Assembly (NCBI RefSeq): GCF_028748185.1
Contig: NZ_CP118164.1
Span: forward strand, 3,745,814-3,809,813
Length of the DNA: 64,000 nucleotides
Reading direction: 5' to 3'
DNA from: Bremerella sp. P1
GTDB taxonomy: Bacteria > Planctomycetota > Planctomycetia > Pirellulales > Pirellulaceae
Of this stretch, positions 28,419 through 38,071 are shown in pieces (within the stretch, counting starts at the first letter, position 1; each line of letters begins with the position of its first letter). The notes beneath the pieces are model-generated. The model was not told the origin of the DNA. It worked only from the letters and a program-made list of their open reading frames with translations, and made no database searches. A program made the translations under genes and the position numbers.

Positions 28419-30152
28419 ATGAAAATGAAAGTAACGACACTCGTTGTAGCGGTCATGATTGGTTCGCTCGTCGTTGGTGACGCCTACGCTCGCGGTGGTC
28501 GTGGCGGCGGCGGTGGTGGAGGAAGATCGATCGGTGGAGGTGGCGGAGGAGGACGCTCGATATCTCGGCCAAGTGGCGGTAGCCGTACCCCATCGATGAG
28601 CCGACCTTCAGTTAGCCGGCCCTCGCCATCGGCGAGCCGCCCTTCCGTGAGTCGCCCCTCACCATCAGTAAGTCGTCCCTCGACAAGCCGGCCGTCGACC
28701 AGTCGCCCATCGATTAGTACGCCTTCGGTCAATCGACCGACTTCGAGCCGACCGACAATTAGTCGTCCGACCACCGGAAGTAAGCCAAGCGTCTCGCGCC
28801 CATCGACCGGGGGAACGACACGGCCGAGCATCTCCCGCCCATCGACTGGGGGAACGACACGGCCGAGCATTACCACGCCTGGAAGTGGTTCCAGCAACAA
28901 TCGTCCTGGCATCACACGTCCCGGTAGCGGAGACAGTGGAAACCGCCCAGGTATCACGCGTCCTGGTAGCGGCGATAGCGGGAACCGCCCAGGGATCACT
29001 CGTCCTGGAAGTGGTGATGGCAATCGCCCGAACTTCAATCGTCCGAGCACCGGTGATCGGCCGAACTTTACTCGTCCTGGTGGCGGGGACTCAGGCTTTT
29101 CACGTCCCAGCAATAACGATTTGAAAGACTTTCTCAACTTGCCTGGTAAGCCTGGTGATGGTGGTTTCCCCAATCGTCCCGGTACAGGTGGTGAGGGTGG
29201 CTTGCCTAATCGTCCTGGTACTGGCGATGGAGATCGTTTTCCGAATCGCCCCGGTACAGGTGACGGGGACCGTTTCCCTAACCGTCCTGGCACAGGTGAT
29301 GGCGATCGCTTCCCGAATCGCCCCGGAAGTGGTGACGGCGTCAATATTGGCGGTGGCGACAAGATCAATATTGGTGGCGGTGACAAAATCAACATCGGTG
29401 GTGGTGACCGCAACAACATCAACTTGAATATCAATAATCGCGAAAACAACATCAACAACATCCGCAACAAGTGGGCAGATCTCGACTATAACCGTCGTCC
29501 CTTCAACAAGGATTGGTGGGATGGTGGACATCATCATCACGATCATGGTTGGCATTGGCACAACCACTGGAATCGATATCCCAGTGGTTGGTGCTGGCGA
29601 CCGGCAGCCTGGGCGACTTTCGGGACCTGGTTTACCTGGGCAGCGTGGCCGCAGCCGTACACGTATGACTATGGGACTACCGTGGTCTATCGTGACAACT
29701 ACGTCTACGTGAACGATCAGCAATACGCCTCGGCCGATCAGTACTACAACCAGGCGGTCACGATTGCCGAAAGTGTTCCTGAGGATTTGAATGAAGAAAC
29801 GGTCGAGTGGATGCCACTAGGCGTCTTCGCTATCGCGGAAGAATCGGCAACTGATTCCGGCATGATGGTGCAATTGGCCGTCAGTAAAGAAGGAATCATC
29901 GCAGGCACTTTCTATAACGATATCACTGGCGAAGATCGACCGCTTCAGGGAATGGTCGATCAGAAGACGCAGCGGGCTGCCTGGCAGTTTGCAGACGGCA
30001 AGAACCAGGACATTGTCATGGAAACGGGGATCTATAATTTGACGAAGGACGAAGCAACCGCTTTGGTCCATTTCGGCGAACAAGAGACCCAGACCTGGTT
30101 GATGGTCCGACTGCCACAGCCGGAAGAAGATAGTACCCAACCGGCTCAGTAG
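28419..30152 (+). CDS. Secreted Ser/Arg/Pro- and Gly-rich repeat protein with conserved C-terminal domain
   Basis: This 577-aa protein has a signal peptide (TTLVVAVMIGSLVVGDAYA), a Gly-rich block, then about 300 residues of low-complexity repeats: SRPS units, GSGDSGNRPGITRP units, NRPGTGDGDRFP units (three near-identical) and INIGGGDK units. A His/Trp-rich stretch (HHHHDHGWHWHNHWNRYP) follows, then a folded C-terminal domain of about 140 residues. Similar planctomycete proteins have been labelled as protocadherin-like or cell-surface proteins; the function is unknown. The repeats would form an extended, positively charged region, perhaps tied to the cell wall or matrix. AAGGA seven bases before the ATG supports the start. 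A strong bidirectional terminator follows. Confidence 0.88.
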   Translation: MKMKVTTLVVAVMIGSLVVGDAYARGGRGGGGGGGRSIGGGGGGGRSISRPSGGSRTPSMSRPSVSRPSPSASRPSVSRPSPSVSRPSTSRPSTSRPSISTPSVNRPTSSRPTISRPTTGSKPSVSRPSTGGTTRPSISRPSTGGTTRPSITTPGSGSSNNRPGITRPGSGDSGNRPGITRPGSGDSGNRPGITRPGSGDGNRPNFNRPSTGDRPNFTRPGGGDSGFSRPSNNDLKDFLNLPGKPGDGGFPNRPGTGGEGGLPNRPGTGDGDRFPNRPGTGDGDRFPNRPGTGDGDRFPNRPGSGDGVNIGGGDKINIGGGDKINIGGGDRNNINLNINNRENNINNIRNKWADLDYNRRPFNKDWWDGGHHHHDHGWHWHNHWNRYPSGWCWRPAAWATFGTWFTWAAWPQPYTYDYGTTVVYRDNYVYVNDQQYASADQYYNQAVTIAESVPEDLNEETVEWMPLGVFAIAEESATDSGMMVQLAVSKEGIIAGTFYNDITGEDRPLQGMVDQKTQRAAWQFADGKNQDIVMETGIYNLTKDEATALVHFGEQETQTWLMVRLPQPEEDSTQPAQ

Positions 30153-30180
30153 TTAGGTTGGTGCCAATTAGCCAAAAAGA

Positions 30181-30209
30181 AAAGGCGACCCACACGGGTC
30201 GCCTTTTTT
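30181..30209. terminator. Bidirectional rho-independent terminator
   Basis: AAAGGCGACCC (30181-30191) pairs with GGGTCGCCTTT (30196-30206) around a 4-nt loop. An A-rich run precedes and six T residues close it, so it works in both directions. It separates the repeat-protein gene from the convergent sulfatase gene. Confidence 0.9.
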
Positions 30210-30238
30210 CGTGATTCCCATTGGCAATCAGGCGTGAC

Positions 30239-31687
30239 TTACTTCGACGAAGCGGAAGCCAGGACGGGATCGTTGATCGCCTTCATGTTGTCGAGAATCT
30301 TTGCGTCGAGCTCTTTGATGATTGCCTTAACTTCAGGCGAATCGGAGTTGATCAGGTTGTTCGCCTCTGCCGGATCATCGGTCAGGTGGTAGAGTTCATC
30401 GCGACCTTCATTCAAGAAGTCGCGAATTAATTTCCACTCAGGCGTGCGAATCATTCGCATGTGAGTGTGCGACTGATGCTTAGTGCTGTACTCGGCGTAG
30501 AATTCATTGTCCCAGTCGATATCCTTTCCTTGGAGGATCGGAACGATGCTCTTGCCGTGGACTTTCACGTCCGATGGCATCTCAACTCCGGCCATCTCCA
30601 GCAGCGTCGGAAACCAATCGAGATTGGAGACCGTCTGTTCAATTCGGATGCCTGGCTTAACCGTACCGGGCCAGCGAATGATAGTAGGAATTCGGATTGA
30701 ATTGTCATACATATTAGGACGCTGACCGTTGGGAATATTCTCGGTCGCCTTTGGGTTCTTGGTTAGTACCCAGTGCCCGTTTCCCTTGTGCCAGATTCCG
30801 TTGTGTCCCATGTTGTAGCCGTGATCGCTGGAAAAGATGACGATCGTGTTTTCGTCGAGGCCTTTATCCTTCAGCAGTTGCAAGATACGACCAACATTGC
30901 GATCAACCCCGGCGACACTTGCCAGGTACTCACGCGTCATGCGTTTTACGCGAGGGACGTCCAGGTTCGGGTAATCGGGATTTGGAATCGTTGGATCCAG
31001 TTCGGCAAACGGGGCCCAATCTTCCTCGGCGACAGGAAGCCATCGGGTATGGGGAGCACGATAGTGCAGCGACAAGCAAAACGGTTTGTCGGATGGGGCG
31101 CTCTTGAGGAATTCGAGAGCGTAGTCCGTCAGGATGTCGGTGGTTAGACCTTCCATCTTTTCGTTCTTGCCATCCTTTTCCAGGGTAGGATCCTTCGTCG
31201 GTGCGCCACCGGTGCGGAAGCCCATGAAGTAGTCGTAGCCAAACTTGGTGGGATGCATCGAATCCGGCGTTCCCAAGTGCCACTTGCCGACCAGGCCGGT
31301 GTGGTACCCAGCCTTCTGCAGGAGCTGAACCCAGGTCGTCGTATCCGTGGGAAGGCCGAGTTTTGGTTCGCGTTGCGGGTGAATCCAGTCGGTGATTCCC
31401 AGTTCCGAGCCATATCGCCCAGAAATCAACGATGCCCGCGACGGACTGCAAACAGGCGTCACTGTAAACGCGTTGGTCAGGTAAGCGCCTTCTTTGACCA
31501 GGGAGTCCATGTTGGGAGTGACCGCGTGAGGATGCCCAGAGGCCTCGAGCGCCCAGGGGGCCTGGTCGTCGGTGAAGAGGAACAGGATGTTCGGTTGCGA
31601 TTTCTCGACTGCCTGAGAGTAGGTTACGGATATGAGACTTAAGGGAATCACGCAACATGCGAGGAGCGTCTTTGTGATCAAATTCAT
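30239..31687 (-). CDS. Secreted sulfatase (heparan/N-sulfatase-like)
   Basis: This 482-aa protein has a signal peptide (TLLACCVIPLSLISVTYSQA) and the sulfatase core: ILFLFTDDQAPWALEASGHP and VCSPSRASLISGR with Cys80 for formylglycine. GKWHLGTPDSMHP and VIFSSDHGYNMGHNGIWHKGNG supply further metal and active-site residues. The NMGHNGIWHKGNG block resembles that of sulfoglucosamine and choline sulfatase relatives, but the substrate is uncertain. It differs clearly from the sulfatase at 23757-25094. It stands alone: convergent with the repeat protein, divergent from the methyltransferase at 31811. Confidence 0.94.
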   Translation of the reverse strand: MNLITKTLLACCVIPLSLISVTYSQAVEKSQPNILFLFTDDQAPWALEASGHPHAVTPNMDSLVKEGAYLTNAFTVTPVCSPSRASLISGRYGSELGITDWIHPQREPKLGLPTDTTTWVQLLQKAGYHTGLVGKWHLGTPDSMHPTKFGYDYFMGFRTGGAPTKDPTLEKDGKNEKMEGLTTDILTDYALEFLKSAPSDKPFCLSLHYRAPHTRWLPVAEEDWAPFAELDPTIPNPDYPNLDVPRVKRMTREYLASVAGVDRNVGRILQLLKDKGLDENTIVIFSSDHGYNMGHNGIWHKGNGHWVLTKNPKATENIPNGQRPNMYDNSIRIPTIIRWPGTVKPGIRIEQTVSNLDWFPTLLEMAGVEMPSDVKVHGKSIVPILQGKDIDWDNEFYAEYSTKHQSHTHMRMIRTPEWKLIRDFLNEGRDELYHLTDDPAEANNLINSDSPEVKAIIKELDAKILDNMKAINDPVLASASSK

Positions 31688-31810
31688 GATAGACCTTTAA
31701 AGACAAGGGGTGATTTCGTGCGAGACGTGGGTCGCCGGCGTAAGCAAATACGCTAAGGTAGGGTAGGAACAATCGTACTCGAAACCCAACTGATTCCCAA
31801 CTGGTTCTTC

Positions 31811-32638
31811 GTGAATCCCAAACATACGATTTCGCTGACGACTCTGCAGAAGACGCTTTTGATTACGCTTCATGCCAAGGCGCTAGAAAGTCAGTTCCAG
31901 GATTCCATCTTGAATGATCACTATGCGGCGAGGGCCGCGGAGCAGATCGATTTCAACTTCTCTAGGTTTAGGCTCTCGCATAACGCGATTGTTGCGTTGG
32001 CAATTCGAGCAAAGGCGCTGGACCTGTGGACGCAAGAATTCCTGCAGGAAAACAGGCAGGCAAATGTCGTTCACCTCGGATGTGGACTCGATAGCCGCCA
32101 GGCTCGCTTGAGTCCTGGTGAGGATGTGGCCTGGTGGGAAGTCGACTATCCCGAAGTGGTTTCACTTCGCGAAAAGATCTACGAGGAGCAGCCAGGTTGC
32201 CACTTGCTGGGTGCGAACATTCTGGACGACGACTGGTTACAAGCGATCCCTTCCGATGTGCCGACGATCGTGGTAGCCGAAGGCGTTCTGCCCTACTTTT
32301 CCGAAGCGAAAGCAACCAGGCTGCTTTCCAATATCGTATCGCACTTCTCTGCCGGACAGATTGCCTTTGACGCCTACAACCGATGGGGTGTGATGTGGTT
32401 GAATCAGTTGCCCATCATGCGACAAACGCAAGAGAAGTTGCATTGGGCCGTTGACGATCCCCGGAAACTGGAAGTCGCCGTGCAGCAGTTGAGATTGAAA
32501 GAGGAGAACACCAACGGGCTACCAGACTTCGTCAAGCGAGCTGGATTCTGGTCGCGGACCGCATTCCGGCTGAGCCGTGGTATCTCCCCCTTCAAAAGAA
32601 TGGGGCAGCTACTGCTCTACGACTTCGGAACTTTGTGA
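31811..32638 (+). CDS. TcmP/LCM-like class I methyltransferase
   Basis: This 275-aa protein of the leucine carboxyl methyltransferase fold shows motif I VVHLGCGLDSRQARL, the acidic motif WWEVDYPEVVSLREKIYEE, and VVAEGVLPYFSEAKATRLL, as in TcmP/O-methyltransferases of polyketide and small-molecule pathways. No polyketide genes are nearby, so the substrate is unknown. The start is a GTG without a clear ribosome site. Its 3' end overlaps the convergent K+ channel gene by 30 bp. Confidence 0.85.
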   Translation: MNPKHTISLTTLQKTLLITLHAKALESQFQDSILNDHYAARAAEQIDFNFSRFRLSHNAIVALAIRAKALDLWTQEFLQENRQANVVHLGCGLDSRQARLSPGEDVAWWEVDYPEVVSLREKIYEEQPGCHLLGANILDDDWLQAIPSDVPTIVVAEGVLPYFSEAKATRLLSNIVSHFSAGQIAFDAYNRWGVMWLNQLPIMRQTQEKLHWAVDDPRKLEVAVQQLRLKEENTNGLPDFVKRAGFWSRTAFRLSRGISPFKRMGQLLLYDFGTL

Positions 32639-33319
32639 CCGATCCTGTCTAGGCATCGCGCTGACAAGGCGAGCCACCAACACGGCCAGATAGAATTGGC
32701 CTGTGACCGACTGCGTCCACGTTAGCGTCCGAGCCAAGTCGGTCTGCGGAGTGATGTCACCATAGCCAAGGGTCGACATGGTAACAAAGCTGAAGTAAAG
32801 CAACGTGGCTAAGGTCGGATGATGCTCAGGCGTTTCGCCAACAGGTGGTGCGGGGATGTCAAAGGGGCTGGCTTGAAAGAATACCAAGCCAGCGTATCCT
32901 AGCGCCCACATCAGACCCAACAGAAGATAGACACAAATCGATCCAAGGATCTCGTTGAGAGATACTTCACCTCGGGTGATGATCGATTTGAGCAGAATTA
33001 CGGCTGTGAAACCGAGAAAAAAGAAACTCGCGACATAACTTAGGGCGGAAGCGCCGTCGCTGGGGAAAAAGAAGGCCCACCAATGAAACGCCAAAGAAAC
33101 GATTGCGGCAGCCGCGAATAACGAGAGTTTCGTTCGGTGCCTCCAATTAATAATGACCGCGGAGACAAAGACGAGGGTTAAACAACTGAGTTGAATCAAG
33201 TCTCCTAGTCGTGTTGTTTCCAAGAGTGGTGCGATGACCACGGCGATGATGAGCGAAGCCAGGAGAATTGAGAATCGAATCTCATCTCCCCTTTCCGCGG
33301 ATGTCAGTTTCGCGGACAT
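32609..33319 (-). CDS. Six-helix potassium channel
   Basis: This 236-aa integral membrane protein has five hydrophobic helices, then the K+ selectivity filter TMSTLGYGD preceded by a pore helix, and a final helix (QFYLAVLVARLVSAM). Helix 4 has few positive charges, so it is not an obvious voltage sensor. There is no RCK/TrkA-N domain in the chain. An in-frame TTG at 33332-33334 would add five residues; the ATG at 33317-33319 is preferred, although GGAG lies directly against it. It is probably independent of the efflux operon 67 bp upstream. Confidence 0.87.
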   Translation of the reverse strand: MSAKLTSAERGDEIRFSILLASLIIAVVIAPLLETTRLGDLIQLSCLTLVFVSAVIINWRHRTKLSLFAAAAIVSLAFHWWAFFFPSDGASALSYVASFFFLGFTAVILLKSIITRGEVSLNEILGSICVYLLLGLMWALGYAGLVFFQASPFDIPAPPVGETPEHHPTLATLLYFSFVTMSTLGYGDITPQTDLARTLTWTQSVTGQFYLAVLVARLVSAMPRQDRSQSSEVVEQ

Positions 33320-33385
33320 CTCCAGCCCCCACAACTTTTGATTCTAATAACTTACTATCGGCACCCGGCGATTGTAGCGGACGGA

Positions 33386-36300
33386 TCAAACCTCCGCAGC
33401 AGGCGGAGTCGATGTGTCTTCTTCTTTCGAGCCTGCCAGGCGTTCGCCCAGTCCACGGAAGATGACGAAGAAGGATGGCACAAAGCCAAGTGAGAAGATC
33501 GTAGCCGCGACCATACCTCCGACGACCGCATTACCCACGGCTTGTCGACTTGCTGCCCCGGCTCCCGATGCGATCAACAGAGGCAAAAAGCCCAGGATCG
33601 ACGAGAAGGCCGTCATGAGAATCGCCCGGAAACGAAGGCTCGCTGCTTCCACAGCCGATTCGAACAGGCCTTTTCCATCACGCCGCTGCTCGGCAGCGAA
33701 CTCGACAATAAGAATCGCATTCTTACTTGCCAAGGCCACCAGTAGCACCAAGCCGATCTGCGTATAGACGTTGTTGTCAGCCCCCCGCGACAGAAGAGCG
33801 ATCACGACCCCAAGTGCCGCCAGGGGCACGACCGAGATAACGGCCAGTGGGCTTGTCCAGCTTTCATACTGCGCCGCAAGGACCAAGAATACCAAAAAGA
33901 TCGAAAGCATCAGGATGAACGTCGGATTCTCGGTAAGGGATTTCGAGTCGCTCAAGAGCTTTTCCTGGTAGGACATGCCTGTCCATTCATACGAAATGGA
34001 TCGGGGGAACTTGTTGGCAGCCATCTGCTCCATCAAGTTGATCGCTTCGCCAGAGCTGTAACCGGGTGCTGGTTCGCCATTGATTTGAGCGGACGGATAG
34101 AGGTTATAACGTTGGATCACCTGGGGGCCCACCGTTCGCTTGACCGTCGTGAAGGTTCCCAGCGGAATCATTTCGCCTTTATCATTTCGGACTTTCAGAC
34201 GCAGGAGGTCTTCGGGTTTGATTCGAAAATTTTGATCCGCTTGGACACGGACTTGCCAGGTACGGCCAAACCTGTTGAAGTCGTTCACATATGCCGAACC
34301 CATAAAGGTCTGCATGGTCTCGAAGACAGAGTTCAAGGGGATACCTAGGTTCTTGACCTTTGTTCGGTCGATGTCGGCATAGAGCTGTGGAACATCAGCG
34401 CGGAAGGTTGTATTCACGCGAGTGAGGCCTGACTGGGCATTCCCGTCGCGAACAATTTCGTCGGCGATGTTTTGCAAGGTCGTCATGCCTGCGCCGCCCA
34501 CGTCTTGAACTTGCATCTGAAAACCACTGGCATTTCCCAGACCGTCAATCGGAGGTGGAGGAAAGACTACCACGTTGGCTTTCTTCAGTTCAGAAAGGCG
34601 CTTTTGAAGATTCCCCAGGATGCCTTCCTGGCTTAGTTCTTGCGTTTGACGATCTTCCCAGGGCTCGAATACGATCGCCACGAGCCCGCTATTGGACCCG
34701 ACGGTCCCGCTTAGAATCGAGTACCCCGAAATGGAGACCCAGTCTGCGACGCCGGGCGTTTCACTGACAATGGTATCAATCTCTTTCAGAACTTCCTCGG
34801 TTCGCGCAAGCGAGGCGGCATCGGGAAGTTGAATGTTGGCGAATGCGTAGCCTTGATCTTCCAGTGGCACGAATCCGGTTGGGATCGACTGAAGTCCATA
34901 CCCGGTGAGTCCCAGCAGTACGAAAAAGAGAATCACAGCGACCGCAATTCTTCGCACCAAGGCTCCGATGATTCCTTTGTAACCGCTAGTCGTATGATCG
35001 AAGACATAATTAAATGCGTTAAAGAATCCTCGCAGCAATCCGTTGAGAAACGCGGCACAAAACCAGCCGCCAAGTGCCGCAACGATTGGGGCACCAATGG
35101 CAACAGCCCAGGAGGTCATGCCCATCCCCGCTAGGAAGCGATAGGCCAACCAGCAGGCAAAAATTGCCAGGAGAAGGGCAATCACGGTACGAGGTATAAA
35201 CTCGCCGCGTCGCTTTGTTTCTTCACTTGGTCGAAGGAGTAGCCCGCACAGCGCTGGACTCAAGGAAAGGGCGTTGATCGTACTGATGGCCACCGCGGCT
35301 GAGATGGTTAGGGCAAATTGCCGGTACATCTGTCCGACGATTCCACCCATGAATGCTGTTGGAACAAACACGGCCAATAGCACCAACGTGGTGGCAATCA
35401 CAGGGCCGGTGATTTCATCCATCGCTTTGACCGCTGCCTCTTTCGATGAAAGTCCACTATCGATGTGTCGGGTAGAGTTTTCGACGACGACAATCGCATC
35501 GTCCACCACGATCCCAATCGCCAGAACCACGCCGAACAGCGTGAGCATGTTGATCGAGAAACCTAGGCCTGCCATCACCGCAAACGTACCGATCAAAGCC
35601 ACGGGAATGGCGGCGGTGGGGACCAGGGTAGCTCGCCAATCCTGGAGGAAAATAAAGATCACCAGCACGACTAGAAGCACGGCAACAAATAGCGTGGAGT
35701 ACACTTCGGCAATCGAGGCTTCCACAAATCGTGTGGTGTCGAAGGGAATCGCGTACGTCACGCCTTCCGGGAAATTGACAGCCATTTCGTCCATCTTGGC
35801 TTTGATATTCGCGGAAAGCTCTAACGCATTCGCTCCTGGCAGTTGATACACTGAGATGGCCGTACATGGGGTACCGTTCGTGGTTGCCTGGTAGTTGTAG
35901 GTCTTCGCACCAAGTTCCACCGTCGCGACATCTCGGAGCCGGGTAATCCCTGACCCTTGACCGCCGGTTTTGATGATTAGATCCCCAAACTCCGAAGCTT
36001 CCTCTAAGCGACCCTTAGTATTGATCACCATTTGAAAGGCCGTATTGTCCGAGGTGGGCGGCTCACCAACGCGACCAGCGGCCACTTGAACATTCTGTTC
36101 TCGAATGGAAGCCAGGACATCCGCGGTTGTCAGATTTCTGGCGTCCAACTTCGTTGGATCCAGCCAGACACGCATGCTGTAGTCGGCCGCACCAAAGATG
36201 CTGAGCGAGCCAACGCCTTTGATTCGGCCTAACTGGTCTCGAAGATTGATCGTTGCATAGTTACTCAGGTACAGGCTGTCATGCGAGGGGTTTTCGGAAG

Positions 36301-36727
36301 TGATCGTGATGAACTGCACGATTTGCGTAGACTGCTTCTTGGTGGTGACCCCTTGACGCCTGACGTCTTCAGGCAACTTGGAATTGGCGATGGCAACGCG
36401 GTTTTGCACCAACACCGTCGCCATGTCCATGTCGGTGCCGGTTTCAAACGTTACGTTCAGCGTGTAGGAGCCGTCATCCGCACAACTGGAAGACATGTAC
36501 AACATGTCTTCCACACCATTGACCTCTTGTTCGATCGGGGCCGCAACCGTTTCAGCAATCACCCGTGGATTCGCACCCGGATAAAAGGCGGTGACTTGAA
36601 CGGTGGGTGGTGTGATTTGGGGAAACTTGGCAACCGGAAGCGTCGTTTGCGCCACAGCACCGGCCAGTACGATCACGATCGAAATGACGGTTGCGAAGAT
36701 CGGACGATAGATGAAGAAACGAGACAT
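33386..36727 (-). CDS. RND multidrug efflux transporter (AcrB/MexF type) with inserted membrane pair
   Basis: This 1113-aa inner-membrane pump has the full HAE-RND layout. It opens with FFIYRPIFATVISIVIVLAG and shows FPQITPPTVQVTAFYPGANP, GIVVDDAIVVVEN in TM4 with its proton-relay Asp pair, and FIFLQDWRATLVP. It is about 60-80 residues longer than AcrB or MexF. The extra length lies after LSPALCGLLLRP and holds two added hydrophobic segments (TVIALLLAIFACWLAYRFL and VAIGAPIVAALGGWFCAAFL) before the conserved FFNAFNYVFDHTTSGY. The membrane-fusion gene lies 32 bp upstream in the same direction. No TolC-like outer-membrane gene is present in the window. Confidence 0.95.
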   Translation of the reverse strand: MSRFFIYRPIFATVISIVIVLAGAVAQTTLPVAKFPQITPPTVQVTAFYPGANPRVIAETVAAPIEQEVNGVEDMLYMSSSCADDGSYTLNVTFETGTDMDMATVLVQNRVAIANSKLPEDVRRQGVTTKKQSTQIVQFITITSENPSHDSLYLSNYATINLRDQLGRIKGVGSLSIFGAADYSMRVWLDPTKLDARNLTTADVLASIREQNVQVAAGRVGEPPTSDNTAFQMVINTKGRLEEASEFGDLIIKTGGQGSGITRLRDVATVELGAKTYNYQATTNGTPCTAISVYQLPGANALELSANIKAKMDEMAVNFPEGVTYAIPFDTTRFVEASIAEVYSTLFVAVLLVVLVIFIFLQDWRATLVPTAAIPVALIGTFAVMAGLGFSINMLTLFGVVLAIGIVVDDAIVVVENSTRHIDSGLSSKEAAVKAMDEITGPVIATTLVLLAVFVPTAFMGGIVGQMYRQFALTISAAVAISTINALSLSPALCGLLLRPSEETKRRGEFIPRTVIALLLAIFACWLAYRFLAGMGMTSWAVAIGAPIVAALGGWFCAAFLNGLLRGFFNAFNYVFDHTTSGYKGIIGALVRRIAVAVILFFVLLGLTGYGLQSIPTGFVPLEDQGYAFANIQLPDAASLARTEEVLKEIDTIVSETPGVADWVSISGYSILSGTVGSNSGLVAIVFEPWEDRQTQELSQEGILGNLQKRLSELKKANVVVFPPPPIDGLGNASGFQMQVQDVGGAGMTTLQNIADEIVRDGNAQSGLTRVNTTFRADVPQLYADIDRTKVKNLGIPLNSVFETMQTFMGSAYVNDFNRFGRTWQVRVQADQNFRIKPEDLLRLKVRNDKGEMIPLGTFTTVKRTVGPQVIQRYNLYPSAQINGEPAPGYSSGEAINLMEQMAANKFPRSISYEWTGMSYQEKLLSDSKSLTENPTFILMLSIFLVFLVLAAQYESWTSPLAVISVVPLAALGVVIALLSRGADNNVYTQIGLVLLVALASKNAILIVEFAAEQRRDGKGLFESAVEAASLRFRAILMTAFSSILGFLPLLIASGAGAASRQAVGNAVVGGMVAATIFSLGFVPSFFVIFRGLGERLAGSKEEDTSTPPAAEV

Positions 36728-36759
36728 GCGTCGACCGCTCGGTTAGTAGTGTTTGACAA

Positions 36760-38037
36760 TTAGGACGAGGGTTGGGCTTCCGCTGGATCAGCCGTTTCCG
36801 GCTTGGGCGGAGTCTCTTCCGGCGCAGTGGACTCTTCAGCATCCTCGGTAGGCTGAGTATCGATTGGATTCAACAGCGATTCATCCATTGTTAGCGGTAC
36901 ATCTTTGGGAGCAACAATCGCTCCTGGTCGCGATCGCTGGACACCTTCAACGACAATTCGATCGTCAGGATTTAGCCCCTTGGTGACGACAACCATTGGG
37001 CCGAACTTGTTTCCCAGCGTGATGTCGCGGCGCTGGACAACGTTTTCTTTATCGACGACTAGCAGATAGGAGCCTGCCTGATCAAATCCCGTTGCACTTT
37101 CAGGAACGAGTAAAGCGTCTTTCTTTTGCTCGATGGGAGCACGAACTCGGACATACAAACCTGGAACAATTTTGAGATCCGGGTTAGGGAAAATCCCACG
37201 CACGGCAAATGTACCGGTGCTCTCATCGACGGCCAGATCGGCAAAGTTAAAACTGCCTACAAATGGAAACGTCGTGTCGGTTGCTCGAGCAAGATACAGA
37301 GGAACTTCGTCTCCATGGTCCTTTCGTTCTTTACGATCTTCTTTATCCAGGAACTCCAGGTAGGCACGTTCGCTAATCGAAAAGTTCGCGTAGATCTCGT
37401 CGTACGAGATGACTGTCGTAAGATGGGTAGATGGCTGGCCCGTCACGAGATTTCCCCGCTTGACCAGTGCCTTGCCGACTTGTCCCTTGATGGGGGAGCG
37501 GACTTCTGTGTAGTCCAGGTCCAACTGAGCATCGTCGAGTCGCGCCTCGGCAGCTAAAACGGCTGCCTCAGAGCCGTCCCACTCCGCTTTCGCCGCAACC
37601 AAGTTGGTTTCAGGTGTTGCCTTCTTGTCGAACAACTCTTTTTGGCGATTGTACTCGATCTCGGCTTTCGCACGTTCGACCTTCTTGGCTTCAAGCTCAG
37701 CACTGGCCGAATCTCGGGCGGCCACATAACGTCGGCGTTCCAATTTGAAAAGAACCTGGTACTCTTCCACCTCGTCGTTTGGCTCGAACAAGACTTCTTC
37801 AATAATCCCTTCCACGCGGGCATTGATCTCGACACGTTCGACTGCTTCGGTGGTACCCGTTTCCTCCATATAGATCGTCACGTCGCGCACCAACGGCAGG
37901 GCGACGTTGACTTCAGGTGGAGGCGGCGCCTGATACTCGTTGGGAGCATTGCATCCCAACAAAGTCAGAATGAGCAGTGCAAGTGTAGAACTGCACCCAA
38001 GTAGACGAGAACACGCTAAAGCATGTCGCGCTATCAT
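36760..38037 (-). CDS. RND efflux membrane-fusion lipoprotein (AcrA/MexE type)
   Basis: This 425-aa periplasmic adaptor has a lipoprotein signal with lipobox LTLLGC, then the barrel-sandwich hybrid halves (VEINARVEGIIEEVLFEPND and YTEVRSPIKGQVGKALVKRG) flanking a coiled hairpin (about 105-170), and a beta-barrel with LKIVPGLYVRVRAP. It ends in an unusual acidic, Pro/Glu-rich tail of about 45 residues. It links the RND pump to an outer-membrane channel encoded elsewhere. It lies 34 bp downstream of the 505-aa secreted-protein gene, which may share its transcript. Confidence 0.94.
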   Translation of the reverse strand: MIARHALACSRLLGCSSTLALLILTLLGCNAPNEYQAPPPPEVNVALPLVRDVTIYMEETGTTEAVERVEINARVEGIIEEVLFEPNDEVEEYQVLFKLERRRYVAARDSASAELEAKKVERAKAEIEYNRQKELFDKKATPETNLVAAKAEWDGSEAAVLAAEARLDDAQLDLDYTEVRSPIKGQVGKALVKRGNLVTGQPSTHLTTVISYDEIYANFSISERAYLEFLDKEDRKERKDHGDEVPLYLARATDTTFPFVGSFNFADLAVDESTGTFAVRGIFPNPDLKIVPGLYVRVRAPIEQKKDALLVPESATGFDQAGSYLLVVDKENVVQRRDITLGNKFGPMVVVTKGLNPDDRIVVEGVQRSRPGAIVAPKDVPLTMDESLLNPIDTQPTEDAEESTAPEETPPKPETADPAEAQPSS

Positions 38038-38071
38038 AAGAATCCCCGATCAAGTTTTGGGTGGCTTGCGA

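Noticed and set aside
28484-29470. 328-codon Pro/Leu/Arg-rich open frame on the minus strand
   Set aside because: It is the mirror of the Gly/Pro/Ser/Arg repeats of the plus-strand protein, which has a signal peptide, ribosome site and conserved C-terminus.
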